A DNA stretch of 39,318 bases from Azolla pinnata (taxonomy: Eukaryota > Streptophyta > Polypodiopsida > Salviniales > Salviniaceae). The DNA is taken from positions 1-39,318 of the forward strand of contig JBBBWG010033552.1 in assembly GCA_037176905.1 (NCBI GenBank), given 5' to 3'. Below the pieces are notes generated by a model that was given only the letters and a program-made list of their open reading frames with translations, was not told where the DNA came from and ran no database searches. A program made the translations under genes and the position numbers. Shown here piece after piece: positions 20,330-31,760 of the stretch. The first letter of the stretch is position 1, and the number at the start of each line of letters is the position of its first letter.

Positions 20330-20960
20330 TAAAAAAAGTTCAGATTAGATCAAATGGAAAGAAACAATTAAGGTAAAGTTAACCTCACTTAATAAATCAA
20401 AAATATTTGGAGCTATAGGCCGTACCATTGAAGGGATATTCCCTGTTAGATATAAATGGGTGTTTGTCTAGAAATATGATCAAAACAACCAAGTGGTTCG
20501 ATATAAAGCAAGCGTAATAGCATAAGGGTTTCCGTCAAGACTCGGTATTAACCTGAATGACATATATTCACTTGTATACGGGTCATTATATGGGCTAAAC
20601 CAATCCGGTAGAATGTGGTACAACAAGTTAAGTGGATTCCTAGCATGAAAAGGATTTATCAAGAATAATGATTGTCCTTGCACGCTCATTAGAAAATCAA
20701 AATAAGTTTTATGCATTATTTATACATATGTAGATGATCTAAATATCATCCAGAATACAAAGGAGGATACTAGTTTTTACCTAAAGAAAGAGTTCGAAAT
20801 AAAAGAATTAGATAAGATAAAATATTATATAGGCTTGTAGCTTAACATACCTATAAATATATATTATTTCACCAATCTACATATATAAAGAATATAGGAG
20901 AAATTTAATATCTAACTAGAACTCCCATGGTATTAACCTCTCTTAGTGTAGAACATGATC
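20330..20960 (+). pseudogene. Copia-2 reverse transcriptase
   Basis: Frames read KWKETIKVKLTSLNKSKIFGAIGRTIEGIFPVRYKWVFV, then RYKASVIA.GFPSR, YGLNQSGRMWYNKLSGFL, the catalytic YVDDLNIIQNT near 20728-20760, LKKEFEIKELDKIKYYIGL. Part of the fingers (the LDVKTAFLHG region) is deleted near 20575. The stretch 19640-20330 corresponds to the integrase-RT linker and holds only short readable pieces. Confidence 0.8.
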
Positions 20961-21540
20961 CATTTAGACTATGGGAAAGTAATAAAAAATTATTGGGACC
21001 TTAATATCTATATTTTAGTGTCATTCGAGCATTAATTCTCTTGTGAATGGTACTAGATTTAATATTGATATGACTGCTAACCTCCTAGCAAGATTCAATT
21101 TAACTCCCACCAAAAGGCATTGCACTAACGTCAAGAAAATGTTTCGTTATAATGAGACTAAAGATCTTAGTTTATTCTTTAAGAAAAATCAAGACCTAAC
21201 TATAGTGGGATATACAAATACTAGATATCTGTCTTAGTCTCATAAACATTGCCACAAATTCGGCGTATGTTTCTTGGTAGTAGTTGAGCTATCTCATTGA
21301 AACCGGCAAAGCAAACAATGGTGGTGACATTAACTAATCACTTAGAGATTATAGCTTTATTTGAAACAACTAAAGAATTTGTATTGTTAAGAAGAGTAAT
21401 AAACCATGTGTGGTTGAATATCACTTCTACACCAATCATTATTTATGAAGATAATTTTTTTTGTGTTGCACAAATACACATGAGACATATGAAAACAAGT
21501 CTTATGAAGATATATCAGTTGTTTGTTGTACCATAGATGC
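20961..21540 (+). pseudogene. Copia-2 RT connection and RNase H
   Basis: Readable pieces are NLLARFNLTPTKRHCTNVKKMFRYNETKDLSLFF, LTIVGYTNTRYLS and SHKHCHKFGVCF, then KPAKQTMVVTLTNHLEIIALFETTKEFVLLRRVI and IIYEDNFFCVAQI. These match copia RNase H with the TSSNHAEIIA motif changed to TLTNHLEIIA. The end of RNase H is present but no LTR was recognised. Confidence 0.8.
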
Positions 21541-21729
21541 GCTGTTTGCTGCAACATAACTGCAAATTACCTTATGTTAGTATGTATTCACTTGTATATG
21601 TATATATACATGCATGTTCACCTATGATGTACATGTTTGCTTAACATTTGCTTGTATATGTATAGATAATTGGATATTTATCATTATGTATAAACTTTAG
21701 TAAATATATTAAATCATTCTATGTTGTAT
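21541..21729 (+). other. AT-rich stretch without recognised gene
   Basis: TATATGTATATATACATGCATG-like sequence between copia-2 and the next gypsy. It could be the decayed copia-2 3' LTR; no partner LTR was seen. Confidence 0.4.
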
Positions 21730-23150
21730 TGATTGGGTAAACCACTTGCTTGTTTCAGGTGAGATGATTGATGACATACCCTAGATATAATACTTCTTCG
21801 ACATAAAAACTGGACTTGTTCTTTAGCATATAACTGGTGTTGCTTTAGCTTTTTAAAGCCATATCGAAGATGTGCCTCATGTTTTTCTTCATCTTTTAAA
21901 ATAGTAATATATTGTCACTGAACATGAGTACAACTTGATCTAACATCTTCAAAAATATACCAGACATCAACCTATTGAATGTAGTGGCTGTGTTTGTCAA
22001 CCCAAAAGGCATAACTAGAAACTCATAATGTCAATATCTTGTATGGAAAAGAAATTTTTCCTTTTCTTTGACCATGGTGATATCTTGACTTAAAATGTAT
22101 CTTGGAAAATACCTTAGATCCATATAGTATGTCTAAAAGCTCATTGATTCTTGGAATCAGATAACATTTTTTTCTCTCTTACACTGATTTAGTCCCCTAT
22201 AGTCAAATACATAACCATAAGGTTTAATCCTTTTTCTTTTGTAATAGCACTAGTACTCCCCATGGTGACATACTAGGTCTCATGTAACTTTGATTAAGCG
22301 GTAACCTAAGTTTCTCCTTCAATTTGAGAGCTTCTAGGCTAGTCACTTTATCGACTGGTTTGACATATCTCATGGTCAATAGCTCTATTTAGTGGTAAAC
22401 ATTGTCATATTATCTTATTCAGTCAGCTAATTGACCCTTAGAGACATTTACCAAACTCGTTTGTAATCCTTTGCTCACTCCTTTTATCATCTTCTCCTCC
22501 TTTGCCAATTTGACATTGGTGTCTCCTCTAGCTCCCTTTACTTCGATTCGATTTTTATATCTGTCAAGAAATCATATGATTTCCATTTTGCAATTTATGT
22601 GACCATGATTTGCTATTAACCAATCCATTCCTAAGATTGCATCAAAGTATCCTAAAGGCACTAGTCTGAAAGTTAGACTGGTCAATCTGCCTCGCAGAAA
22701 GATTGTACACTTGTTCATTTAAGTAGATTATTTCCCACTTGCCAGTTTCACTCATATTAACATATGCATAAATCTTGGACACAAGTTTAATTCTTCACAC
22801 ATTTTTGGAAACTAAATGAATGAGAAATGTCAGTATCCACAACTTAGGCAAGGCTCTTACCTAGATATTCTCCTTCCACTTGAATGATTTAAGACTGTGT
22901 TAAACTCCTCTCTATCATCACCTTAGCATTTGCATCCTGAACTTCAAAGACTCCTTGAATAACCTGAACACTCGTTTCATAATTTCTCGTTTTCTCGTAT
23001 GTGGTATGCATCATACCATTTATTGTTATCACTCCCTGGTAATTTTGGCCTAATTTTAATTCAAATTCCCTCTTAATTCTTCTGAAATATCCTCAACACT
23101 AAGATCATAATAAACGACATCAGGAAAGTGACTACCACATGCATCTTAAA
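21730..23150 (-). pseudogene. Gypsy protease-RT remnant (G5)
   Basis: Minus-strand frames read a protease end with FDAILGMDWLIANHG (about 22570-22680), KGARGDTNVKLAKEEKMIKG, then RT: LKEKLRLPLNQSYMRPSMSPWGVLVLLQKKKD (22190-22330), YHYEFLVMPFGLTNTATTFNRLMSGIF near 21960-22040, LMFSDNILLF in place of a YxDD box, and SFYVEEVLYLGYVI near 21770-21830. The style DILGMDWL and YEFLVMPFGLTN is typical of plant Ty3/gypsy. Many stops. No flanking LTR was found. Confidence 0.75.
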
Positions 23151-23199
23151 TGTTTTGGCTTTCGGTTGACTCACCAAGGCTAGTTATGTTTGATATGTT

Positions 23200-23740
23200 G
23201 ACCTGAGAGTAGCATATCGATCATGTAAAGGATGAGGAAGATGGGAGACCCATTTGGTGCATCCTTACTATATGGGCAATAGTCCTCATCTAGCTGAAGA
23301 AAGCCGAGTGATTGTACGAAATCGTCGAACTTGCTTCAATCCGGACAAGCTCTTCCATGTTTGACATACAAGATGTTCACCACTAGGTGCGCAAAGCCTT
23401 GTGGCTACTCCATGTAGATTTCCTCATCCAGATCACCATGTGATTATGCTGAGGAGAAATCAAAGGATTTTCATCTTTATTTCATTAAAATCTATGTCGT
23501 ACTCTTGCTATAACCCGTTTGAGTCGGTAGACCCACTTGCATGGCAGTCAGTGCTCTCTAATTTCGCTGAAGTTCCACCAAGTCCAAGTCCCGTTTCCAT
23601 GAATAGAGTTCATTTTGAACTCTATCGCAAGTTCCACCAACTTTTAGCATCCATAGCTTTGATTGGTTCTTCGTATGTCGTAGGTTCACCAACAAAGAGT
23701 ATCTCTCACATGCTTACGATATTCTTTCTGATCAACTTGT
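23200..23740 (-). pseudogene. Copia-1-family RT fragment, minus strand
   Basis: The minus strand reads FKMNSIHGNGTWTWWNF and CKWVYRLK near 23540-23640, then NLHGVATRLCAPSGEHLV, KFDDFVQSLGFL, DEDYCPYSKDAPNGSPIFLI near 23220-23400. It matches copia-1 (10470-11010) and fills parts that copia-1 has lost to frameshift, such as the KFDDFV segment. An internal deletion joins VYRLK to the IYMEQP region. Confidence 0.75.
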
Positions 23741-24024
23741 AATGACTAGGCTAGCTGGTTCTAGAGTGATCGTACTTTGCATGCCCGAGCTTGGTTCAAC
23801 CATACTAGCTGGATCTGTAGTAACCATCCGTAGTAACCATATTGGCCTTGTAATATTATATAAAATAGGAGCAGGTCGTAATAATATGGGTCGAGTGTAC
23901 GATCTGGATAAGTAACAATGCGTAGAATTACAAGTTGTGGGAATAAGTCATGGAAAGTCGATGATGTGGCTTGGAAGTGGCGCATGTCGAACCTATTCAC
24001 GATGGATGTTGGCATGCTCATGCT
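23741..24024 (+). other. Unassigned stretch
   Basis: No recognisable domain. It contains ATTATATAAAATAGG, a possible TATA box, and GTCGTAATAATATGGG-like sequence loosely resembling the T2 LTR; the resemblance is too weak to call. Confidence 0.3.
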
Positions 24025-24300
24025 CTATGGATAGACGGGCCTCATGGTACTTGTCCACCAAGCTCTCATAACTTGCGTGTTCAAGATAAAGAAGTTGTTC
24101 AACTTCGAACCAAGCTCCCAACCTAAATTGACAAACCAACGCATCCCTGGAGGATCGACGGTGGGTCCAGTTTGTACTCTTGCGTCTATCACCGACATCA
24201 AATGACTGATAGAGAAGGGGTTGGGCAACGACAAACTGGCCTGGTTTAAATATTGTGAGTTGAATACCAGGCCTTGTTGGATCAACCACCCTTTGTCCAT
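24025..24300 (-). CDS. Unrecognised 91-residue ORF
   Basis: The frame opens with ATG at 24300 and runs without stop to 24025. The protein starts MDKGWLIQQGLVFNSQYLN and includes PPGMRWFVNLGWELGSKLN. No domain is recognised. An overlapping minus-strand frame (from 24289) is also open and contains LVDKYHEARLSIEHEHANIH, a helical, charged segment that would equally fit the coiled-coil style of the T-family ORF. It lies just upstream of T2 integrase sequence on the other strand. I would treat it as an ORF of unknown status, possibly a retroelement remnant. Confidence 0.2.
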   Translation of the reverse strand: MDKGWLIQQGLVFNSQYLNQASLSLPNPFSISHLMSVIDARVQTGPTVDPPGMRWFVNLGWELGSKLNNFFILNTQVMRAWWTSTMRPVYP

Positions 24301-24302
24301 GC

Positions 24303-24520
24303 TACTTCCAGTTGTGCATTCTGTCGAAGGTGTTACGTGATAATACAGCCGTGTCTATGGCAAAATTTCTGTACCCGTCCGTGTATTTACTTTACTGTTG
24401 ATACGGAACCCCAATAGAGCTAATGAACAATCAAGGGACCCATTTTTAAACGAAGTGGTCCAAAGTCTCACACAACATTACCCACTGGTCCATAGATGCA
24501 AGGGAACGAATTGGCAGAGA
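24303..24520 (+). pseudogene. T-family (gypsy) integrase core fragment, T2
   Basis: Plus-strand frames read NTAVSMAKFLYPSVYLLYC.YGTPIELMNNQGTHF and, after a shift, NEVVQSLTQHYPLVHRCKG. This is the gypsy integrase region around the second catalytic Asp, where SDQGTHF of the family is NNQGTHF here. It belongs upstream of the LEAVMPSEFIVPSLRI segment preserved in T1. Confidence 0.7.
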
Positions 24521-24559
24521 GTATAGATAAAACCCTAGAAAACATACAGTGCAAGATTG

Positions 24560-25610
24560 TCGAGGCAAGACACCATTTCGGCTGGCATTTGGCTTGGAGT
24601 TCAGCTTATGGATACCAATGGAACATAATAGGAACGAGTTCGCAAAGGAACAAGAACGGGTGACGCAACTCCAAAATCCGTACTAGTACAGATTGGGAGG
24701 ATTTCAACGGATGGACTTAGACAGAGACGAGTTGTTAATGAAGAATTTCGGCGTGGATTATAGAATTGGCATATTTATAGAATGCATTCGTAATAGTTTG
24801 GGAAGAGGATATGATGAAGATTCGCAATGATTTTGTTATGTTATTCTGAGTTTCGAAGGTGTTAAGACAAAATCATACTACAATGAAAGCAAATATCTAT
24901 CACGTATGGAAAGAAAATTTGGCGGATATTGAAGTAATGATGACATTCCGTAAAAGAAACTTAACAGTTAAGGCACATTATTCTATCGACAGAATAATAA
25001 TGACACTCTGGGAAAAGGATATTAATTCTTCTTAGTGTCATACGTGTGAGAATAACTGCGGGATTTTTAGTAATTATAGCTTTTTGTGGTGGTGTGTGAA
25101 CCTTGATTACTGATTTTGGAATGAGGACACATAACATTAATGGCAAAAAAAAAGTCATTATTTCTTTTCTTGCCATAAATAGAATATACGACATGACATT
25201 AAGGCTTGAAAAAAATAATCATAGTTTGTCATGGAAAATCGAAGAATTATGGGCAAGATATATCGATGTTTCAACTTCCACAAGGAGAGTGACTATAAAA
25301 GGGGCTCAGTTTTTGTTCACATCATAGGACAAACGTTGGAAAAGTAGAACAAAGTAGAGCACCGTAATTTAGATTATAGCTGGAAATTATCACACATAGT
25401 AGTGGACTGGAATTTGAATGGATAACGAACAGAAATCGACAGGAGGATGGACGTCGAAGTATTTTTGAAGAAAGATGCAAAGGCTTGAGCTCTGGATACT
25501 AAGGCTAATCGCCTGCCTCTCATGCTGAGGACTCGAAGGCTACCTTCTTCGAGTGGTGAAGGTAACTCCATGGGCAGACGTTGATGTGGCGTTAAAGGTT
25601 GCTAATATCA
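24560..25610 (+). repeat. T-family spacer, T2 copy
   Basis: This repeats 3398-4056 with an extra segment at about 25170-25545. It lies between the integrase fragment and the accessory ORF. Short frames such as MEHNRNEFAKEQERVTQLQ suggest decayed pol-end coding sequence, but stops are frequent. Confidence 0.65.
25294..25300 (+). promoter_or_regulatory. Possible TATA box ahead of T2 accessory ORF
   Basis: TATAAAA followed by GGGGC lies about 350 bp before sequence homologous to the T1 ORF. It parallels TATAAATA at 35310-35317 in T1. Confidence 0.4.
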
Positions 25611-25639
25611 ATGATCTATCATCTAGGGCCATTGTGCAT

Positions 25640-27786
25640 TCTTGGACTTAGAAGCCGGCGGGGAAAGGGAGATGGGTCCGTATGAAGATGACCACCTCAG
25701 TGGTTATTAAACAAATTCTCCTAAATAGGGAAGTCGTACCTAAACCTAAGGGGGAACGGACAACAGATTCAAGGAATTCACCACGTTCTTCACAAACTGG
25801 GTGTTGTTGCAAGAAACTATATAGTCTATATTGAGAGTACGAGGTAGTGTGCTCATCGCCGACAGGAAGATGGATTGGGCCATAATCACGTTGGAGGCCC
25901 TAATATGAGAAGTCATGGCGACAAGGAAGAAGCGTGCCACAACTCTTATTGGGTGGCGATGTTCTACCCATTGCCACCGGGCAAAGAAGAAGGAACCAAT
26001 CGACTGAGCAGCCGTGAAGCGGCGGTGAGAACACCAATAGTAGAAGATGGCCTGACCTGTGCCAGAAGTGGCGACATCGGCATCAGTTTATATACAGGAC
26101 ACCCTATCGGAGTCGGAGCTTGTAACAGAACAATGGCTAGAGCGGCCAAGGAAGAGGCTGCAATGTCTAGACATGGTCGAGGTTGTAATCTTGGTCGTAC
26201 ACTTCTCCTTATCTAGATCCCCCGATCAAATAGCGCTATGGACTAGACCCATCGAAGGAACGGAACCAGCCGTAGAAGTGGATGTCCAAGAAGCCACAAC
26301 TGATGTTGCATTGAAAGATCTATGTGCTGGGCCTGACTCAGCCATAGAAGTAGATGTTTGATAGCTGGAGGAACCTGAGCTGGCAATAGAAGTCGAGGCT
26401 ATGGAAACCTCCCGACATGGAATTTGAGGGAACAGATTCCGATCGTTCCTCAAGTTTGGGATGCAGATACACACACAGGTCGGAGAAGACACGACAGCAA
26501 CCAATCCGGACGTGGACGTAAGTAATGCATTAGTCTTCGTCAAAGAAGAGAAGGTTGGATCGGAACCCACCCCATCAGTGCCACCGAAGAAATTGCCCGA
26601 GAGGTGGCGAAAGAGAAGAGGCTTATTGTACGGCTCAAGACGGTAAGCCCCACGCTAATGGTGGGTGGCATGGAACATGAAGGCCGGGAAGTACGGCCAA
26701 TGTAAATACATCGACAATTTTACATAGTGCAGAGAGCGTAAAAAATTTTGTGAATGAAACAACAAATGTACAAAACGACGTAGTGGGAAAACCTGTACTG
26801 AATATGGATGAGGTGTGGCCAATGACTAAAGCCATGGAGCCCATCGTGGAGATGATCGTAGCACCACTGCTTGAGGTGATAACTGCAATGACTTCACCTC
26901 GACACCAGCAAGCTAAACTGGTACGGACGACAAAACAAGTGGTTGTTGAAATAAATGAGTCACCGCAAGAGGATGATACTCAAGTTGACATAATAGTGGT
27001 CAGTCCATCATCTTCTCCAGACGGGGCCTAGTATAGCCACTTGTCCTTTGCACTCAGAGCAGATGAGATTATGATGAAGACGAAGTGGAAAGAATGGATC
27101 GAAGTTCAAATGCCAGTAACGGTCAAATGTGATGTAGCAAAGTGGAGATGATGCATCAGAAACTGTGAAGAAGCACGTCGAAAAAAGATCGCAGCTCTAA
27201 CAGTAGCCGAAAAAGAGTGAGATTAGCTACGGAGAGATAAGGAAGAAAAGGAGTTGGAACTGGTGAAGTTAGGGATGGAACAGAAAGCCCGTAATGACGC
27301 CGAACAATTCCGTACTCAACTGGTGGATGCCCAAGTAGAAGTCAAGTCATTGATATGACGACTTGGTGTGGCCAAGTACGACACGGAAGAGGCAGATTCC
27401 TGATTCTAGACGCAAACGAAGGCTGAGATCCAAGTCAGTACGACAAACACGTTGAAGGAATGTAGTGAACAAGTTGCCAAGCTACAGGTACTACGATTAG
27501 ATAGAGGCAATCAGAAACTATAGGGACCAGGGTTTTGGAAGCTAGATAAAGCTAACTGCGAAGTAGTGTAACAAAACCTAACAATGGATTTAAGCCGATC
27601 ACACTAAGGCAATACAAGGAAGTTAAAGAATTATTAGGTTGGCATAAAGATATAGTTTGTAGCCTTTAAGAGGACATGCAAGCCATAGTGGAACCGATTT
27701 TACCAATTCCTTCAACGGAACCTACTGAAGAGGCCAAAGAGGAGGCCGTGGAACCGTCCATTTTGGGTGTGTTGAACAAGGATTGA
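25640..27786 (+). pseudogene. T-family accessory ORF, degraded copy (T2)
   Basis: Frames align in order with the T1 ORF. RFKEFTTFFTNWVLLQ matches AFKEFASFCMQWMLLQ; CHNSYWVAMFYPLPPGKEEG matches APGLAYWLGMLYPPPLGKER; a basic PERWRKRR replaces KKKRKR; VGKPVLNMDEVWPMTKAMEPI matches IGEPVLSTDEVRPAPKGEEPV; a charged helical tail follows with NCEEARRKKIAALTVAEKE and AQVEVKSL. The end MQAIVEPILPIPSTEPTEEA closes at TGA 27784-27786, giving a C-terminus that T1 has lost. Many stops. Function unknown. Confidence 0.7.
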
Positions 27787-27859
27787 GTGAGAAGCCTTGT
27801 AAACTATTTTGGGGTGGAAATTTTTTTAATTTTTTGCGCAGGGTTCGACGTGTAGGATA

Positions 27860-28298
27860 CTGTCTCATGGGCATGCCTTAGTGTTCTCTGTAATATTATG
27901 GTTTTACGAAGTAATCCTTAATAGTACAGGTTGGGTGTACGTTGTAGATTCATAACGACGCGTACTATTATGGATCGTGGGAATAAGTTGGGATGTTTGA
28001 AGAATGTAACAACCATTTGTAAATAACAAGAATGATTTGTGGGAGGAGCAAAAAGATATGAATATTGTATATAAAGCCGAGGAGGCTTATTGTATAATGG
28101 TCGGGAAATCGTATGTTTATAATAGTGTTTATTTTGCACAACCAAGTGTCTCGGTGAAATCTTTTGATTGGAAGTTTCATACGATCTAGTATGAACTGTG
28201 TATAGGTTGGAGTACGAGTCTCTATGATTGGTGTATGACCTATTTTGTATTAGACCCAGCTTTGGATAGTCGTAGTACTTCAATTCGAAGGGCTAATA
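27860..28298 (+). repeat. T-family LTR (T2)
   Basis: It shares TATATAAAGCC (about 28069-28079) and the terminal GAAGGGCTAATA with the T1 LTRs (GAAGGGCTAACA). A G-rich tract, TTTTGGGGTGGAAA, near 27810 may be the polypurine tract. The 5' boundary is approximate. Confidence 0.6.
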
Positions 28299-28307
28299 CC
28301 TTGATTT

Positions 28308-28320
28308 TGGCGCATCCAAG
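28308..28320 (+). other. Primer-binding-site-like sequence after T2 LTR
   Basis: TGGCGCATCCAAG begins nine bases after the LTR end, the position of TGGCGACCACGAC in T1. A second copy of TTTGGCGCATCCAAA occurs at 28887-28900. Confidence 0.45.
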
Positions 28321-28930
28321 CATCTAACGAGCCATCAAGAATGGTTGACTTAGTTGTTTGAGCCTAAGAGGCTAGGGTACGTTGAGACCGGCAATGATAG
28401 GATCCACACCTTTGAGAAATGCTGGCCAAATGGGTCACATGAAGCATGCATTGACGATTACCATGAATCTTGTATCAGCCGGATATATCATAGGAATGTA
28501 AGTATAGTTTAACCACGGCAGGTGCTTCATCTAAGATGGTCGCCGCATCATTGCGCATGAATGAAGAGAAGGGAGGATGTTATCCTTGAAACAGATGATG
28601 TTGACACTGCAATGTACGCGAAAGAGCAAAAGGTCGATGTCCATCTCAACCTATAGCACAAAAGGTATCGATCAATGATCCATAAGGGTGGCATGAAAGC
28701 GGTCAATGACCCTTCACAAGAAGATTGCGACAAGAAACACGCTGATCAAAGAAGTCAATAAAGATCAAACTTCACGTACAGCTCGTATCATGACATGTGT
28801 GATTTTGCTCTTGTTATGAGGCTTTGCGCGAACTCTATGGAGGCGAGCACCTCCAAGAAACAAGAATTGTGGTACGTTGACTTTCTTTGGCGCATCCAAA
28901 ACAGGTTTGCAGAAAGAACATGTAATATTT
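28321..28930 (+). other. Leader or gag-like remnant after T2 LTR
   Basis: Plus-strand frames such as REDVILETDDVDTAMYAKEQKVDVH and HKGGMKAVNDPSQEDCDKKH look protein-like but are interrupted and not recognised. Position after an LTR and primer site suggests the 5' part of another T element in tandem. From 28930 to 29268 the DNA is AT-rich with no recognised gene. Confidence 0.35.
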
Positions 28931-29268
28931 CGTGTTCTCTTTTAAATTTCTCAATTTATACTCAAAAAACACCTAAATACTTAACATTTTCTAAAAATCA
29001 TAAAAATTTATAATGTCAATTTTTAAAAAAAGTTTAATTTCCACGTAATTATATAATTTGTGAGAAAAATTATTAGAGCACCATTTCAAAACTTGAGTAA
29101 TTTGAAGGTTTCTAGAAAACCTAGTTATCTTGGCAATTATTAACATTTCCAATTTAGGGAGGTAACAATACCGAGCTTAGCATTGCCTTATCATTGTTTA
29201 CAAAATGCTAATATTCATATAAAACAATTAAATATTTGAATAATATTTTATAATATTATTATAATTAT

Positions 29269-29335
29269 AGTGTATTGGTTAGATTATTTAATTTTAATAC
29301 AAAGGTTATTATTGATTCAATCCTCACCATTTTAT
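29269..29335 (+). other. tRNA-like SINE head
   Basis: GTGTATTGGTTAGATT (A-box-like) and TTGATTCAATCC (B-box-like) have the spacing of a tRNA-derived SINE. Related heads lie inside the left arm (minus strand, about 29535-29605) and right arm (about 30065-30145). Confidence 0.45.
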
Positions 29336-29349
29336 TATTTTTGTAGAAA

Positions 29350-30326
29350 ACACATGGTTTCAATCAAGAAGTTCATGTACCCTACCGATTTCTATCATAA
29401 AATATGGAATTTTTATAAGGGGCAAATTTTCAATACATATATGACTTTGTTTAAGAAGTCAATGCCATGCAAGAAAGCATGTATTTTTCTACAAAGATGA
29501 GAAAATAAACATTATGCGGAATAAACTAAATGTGGAAAGATTGTGGAAATCGAACCCAACAGCTTTCGTATAACAAATGAATAACTTAACCACCACATTA
29601 TACAATACATCATAAAATAAATATATATTTATATATACTTATATTAATAAATAAAGTCTTTTAAACAGAAAGTCGATGCACCGCATTGACCGCTACTGCA
29701 TCGATGCGGTGATTTGCAGCATGAGTCGATGCGCCTCATTGACCACTGCTACTAATCACCCCCACAATCAGCAAGGGTCGATGCGCCGCATCGTCCCTTG
29801 TTGCAAGTACACGGGGGTGATTAGCAGCAGGGGTGTATGTGACACATTGACCCCTGCTAATTGTGGGGGTGATTAGTAGCAGGGTCGATACAACACATCG
29901 GCCCCTGCTGATTGTGGGGGTGATTAGCAGCAGTGGTCGATGTGGCACATCGACTCCTGCTGCAAACCACCCCACTTAAGTAGCATGGGTTGATGCGCCA
30001 CATTGACTTTTTGTATAAAAATCTTACTTATTAATAAAATAACGTATTAAAATAAAATTTTTTACCATGTATTGGATAGTGTGGTGGTTAGGTTCTTGAT
30101 TAGTTATACGAAAGGTCTTGGGTTTAATTTTCACAATCCCCAATTTCTTTTCTTCCTCAGAATGTTTCCAGTTTTATTTTTATAGAAATACATGCCTTCT
30201 TGCATTGCAGTGATGTCTTAGATAAAGTCATATATGTATATTGAAAATCAGCTCCTTCTAAAACTTTCATGTTTTATGCAAGAAATCGGTAGGGTACATG
30301 AAGTTCTTTAATAAAACCATGTGATT
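29350..30326. repeat. Large inverted repeat (foldback structure)
   Basis: The left arm (about 29350-29672) and right arm (about 29999-30326) are imperfect reverse complements over some 320 bp; for example CATGTACCCTACCGATTTC on the left matches GAAATCGGTAGGGTACATG on the right. The roughly 325-bp centre holds a hairpin minisatellite. The architecture is that of a foldback element. Each arm contains a tRNA-like head with GGGTTCGATTTCC (left, minus) or GGGTTTAATTTTC (right, plus). Confidence 0.75.
29673..29998 (+). repeat. Palindromic minisatellite
   Basis: Units of about 51-52 bp (GGGGGTGATTAGCAGCAG at 29813, 29865 and 29916) each carry an inverted repeat, such as GTCGATGTG/CACATCGAC or GTCGATGCG/CGCATCG, embedded in a longer CAGCAGG..CCTGCTG hairpin. 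51 bp is a multiple of three, so apparent 17-residue repeat ORFs arise on both strands. Confidence 0.8.
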
Positions 30327-30515
30327 AGCAACAACGGTTGATGTGGTGCATCGACCAATGTTGCATGTGAGGGTGATTAGCAGGAGAAGTCGATGTGCCG
30401 CAGGGACCTCTCAGCTGGCCACCCCTCACATGCATCAAAGGTCAATGTGTCATATCGACCCATGCTGCAAATCAACTCCTTAAGCGGCAAGGGTCGATGC
30501 CCCGCATCAACTTTT
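30327..30515 (+). repeat. Second block of palindromic minisatellite
   Basis: Further degenerate hairpin units follow the right arm (GGTTGATGTGGTGCATCGACC, GGTCAATGTGTCATATCGACC). 30516-30785 is AT-rich and holds no recognised gene. Confidence 0.7.
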
Positions 30516-30785
30516 TCTAATTAGTATGTTTTTTCATGTATTTTTCAATCTCATAAAAAATCTTGATACATATTCTTCTATAGTCAAATACATTAAATCT
30601 ATTAATCGTTGGTGCTTTATATTTATTATAGAATGTCAACGAACTGATTTGTTACCCCAAACCCATTTCCGTATATTGAAAATTATTGTTGTTTTTTGTT
30701 AAATATCAATTTTTTGATAATTTTTATATTTTGAAAACAAACTTCTTGTGCTACAAATTGCTATCTTTTACGGATCTTTTTCAAA

Positions 30786-31760
30786 TTACAAAGCATCCAT
30801 TTCGACCCACAAAGGCAGAAGGACCGGTACAGTTATAAAGGCTTTTTTAGCAACTTTGAATGTCGTTTGTGCCGCTGTTGTCCATACAAATGGCGCCTCC
30901 TTGTGGGTAAGAGCAATGAGAGGTTGTGCAATCATTGAAAATCCTTTGATGAAACACCGATAAAAATTGGCGAAACTGAGAAATGATTGCACCTCTTATA
31001 CTCGAGTTATAATGACCCACTCTCGGATAGCCTTAACCTTTGAGATAACATATTCAAGGAACGCCATAGAAGTACGATTAAATTCAGAGTTTTCACATTT
31101 GATGTAAAGTCCATGTTCTCCAAGTTTGGCGAGAAGTAATCGGATTTGGTGAGTGTGTTCCTTGATATTCGAAGAGATGACCAAGATATGATCAATGTAG
31201 ATCACAACAAAGTGATCTAGAAGATGTCATTCATCATATGTTGAAACACCACCGAGCATTAGTAAAGCGAAAGGCATGGTGTTCCAAAGGCAGTTTTCCA
31301 TTTATTGCCAGGTTTGATTCGCACCAAATTCTATGCTCCCCGAAGGTGGATCTTAGAAAGAGTCATGCAACTCGGAGTCGATCAAATAGCTCTGGGATGA
31401 GAGGTAATGAGTAACGGTTACGAATTGTAATCTTGTTTAGACCCCGACAGTCGATATGGAGACATAAAGAACCATCTTTCTTCTTTACGAATAGTTTTAG
31501 AGCTCTTGCTGGCGATTTTCAGGGTTGAATAAACCCCTTTTCAAGGTTCTCATCAAGATAATTCTGAAACGCCATGGTTCGGACAACCCATAAATTGGGC
31601 CAAAGGGGGGATTGGCACCTTCTAGCAAGTCGATTAGACATTCATGGCAAGTGATATGCATTCTTTTTCTCGAACACGTTCTAAAAGTCCTCATTTTGTT
31701 TCGGTAGTGGGTTGATAGTTAGTTGCATAGGAATTGGAGTGTTTGATTTGGCAGCATGAT
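30786..31760 (-). pseudogene. Gypsy RT, copy C block
   Basis: Near copy of 5550-6500. The minus strand reads [33 protein letters not shown] sequence near 31370-31440, the catalytic box as IYIDHILVISSN (YxDD changed to YIDH, near 31190), LLAKLGEHGLYIKCENSEFNRT, and SFLSFANFYRCFIKGFSMIAQPLIALTHKEAPFVWT at 30800-30985. The block starts abruptly at 30786, inside the RT-RNase H junction. Confidence 0.85.

Noticed and set aside
25374..26570. Minus-strand open frames in the T2 accessory region
   Set aside because: Plus-strand frames align with the T1 ORF; the minus frames have no homology or domain.
29340..29610. Protein-coding gene (76-codon plus-strand frame)
   Set aside because: It is inside the foldback arm; the other arm does not keep the frame.
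29676..29975. Open frames with 17-residue repeats on both strands
   Set aside because: They come from the 51-bp palindromic minisatellite and have no domain or start context.
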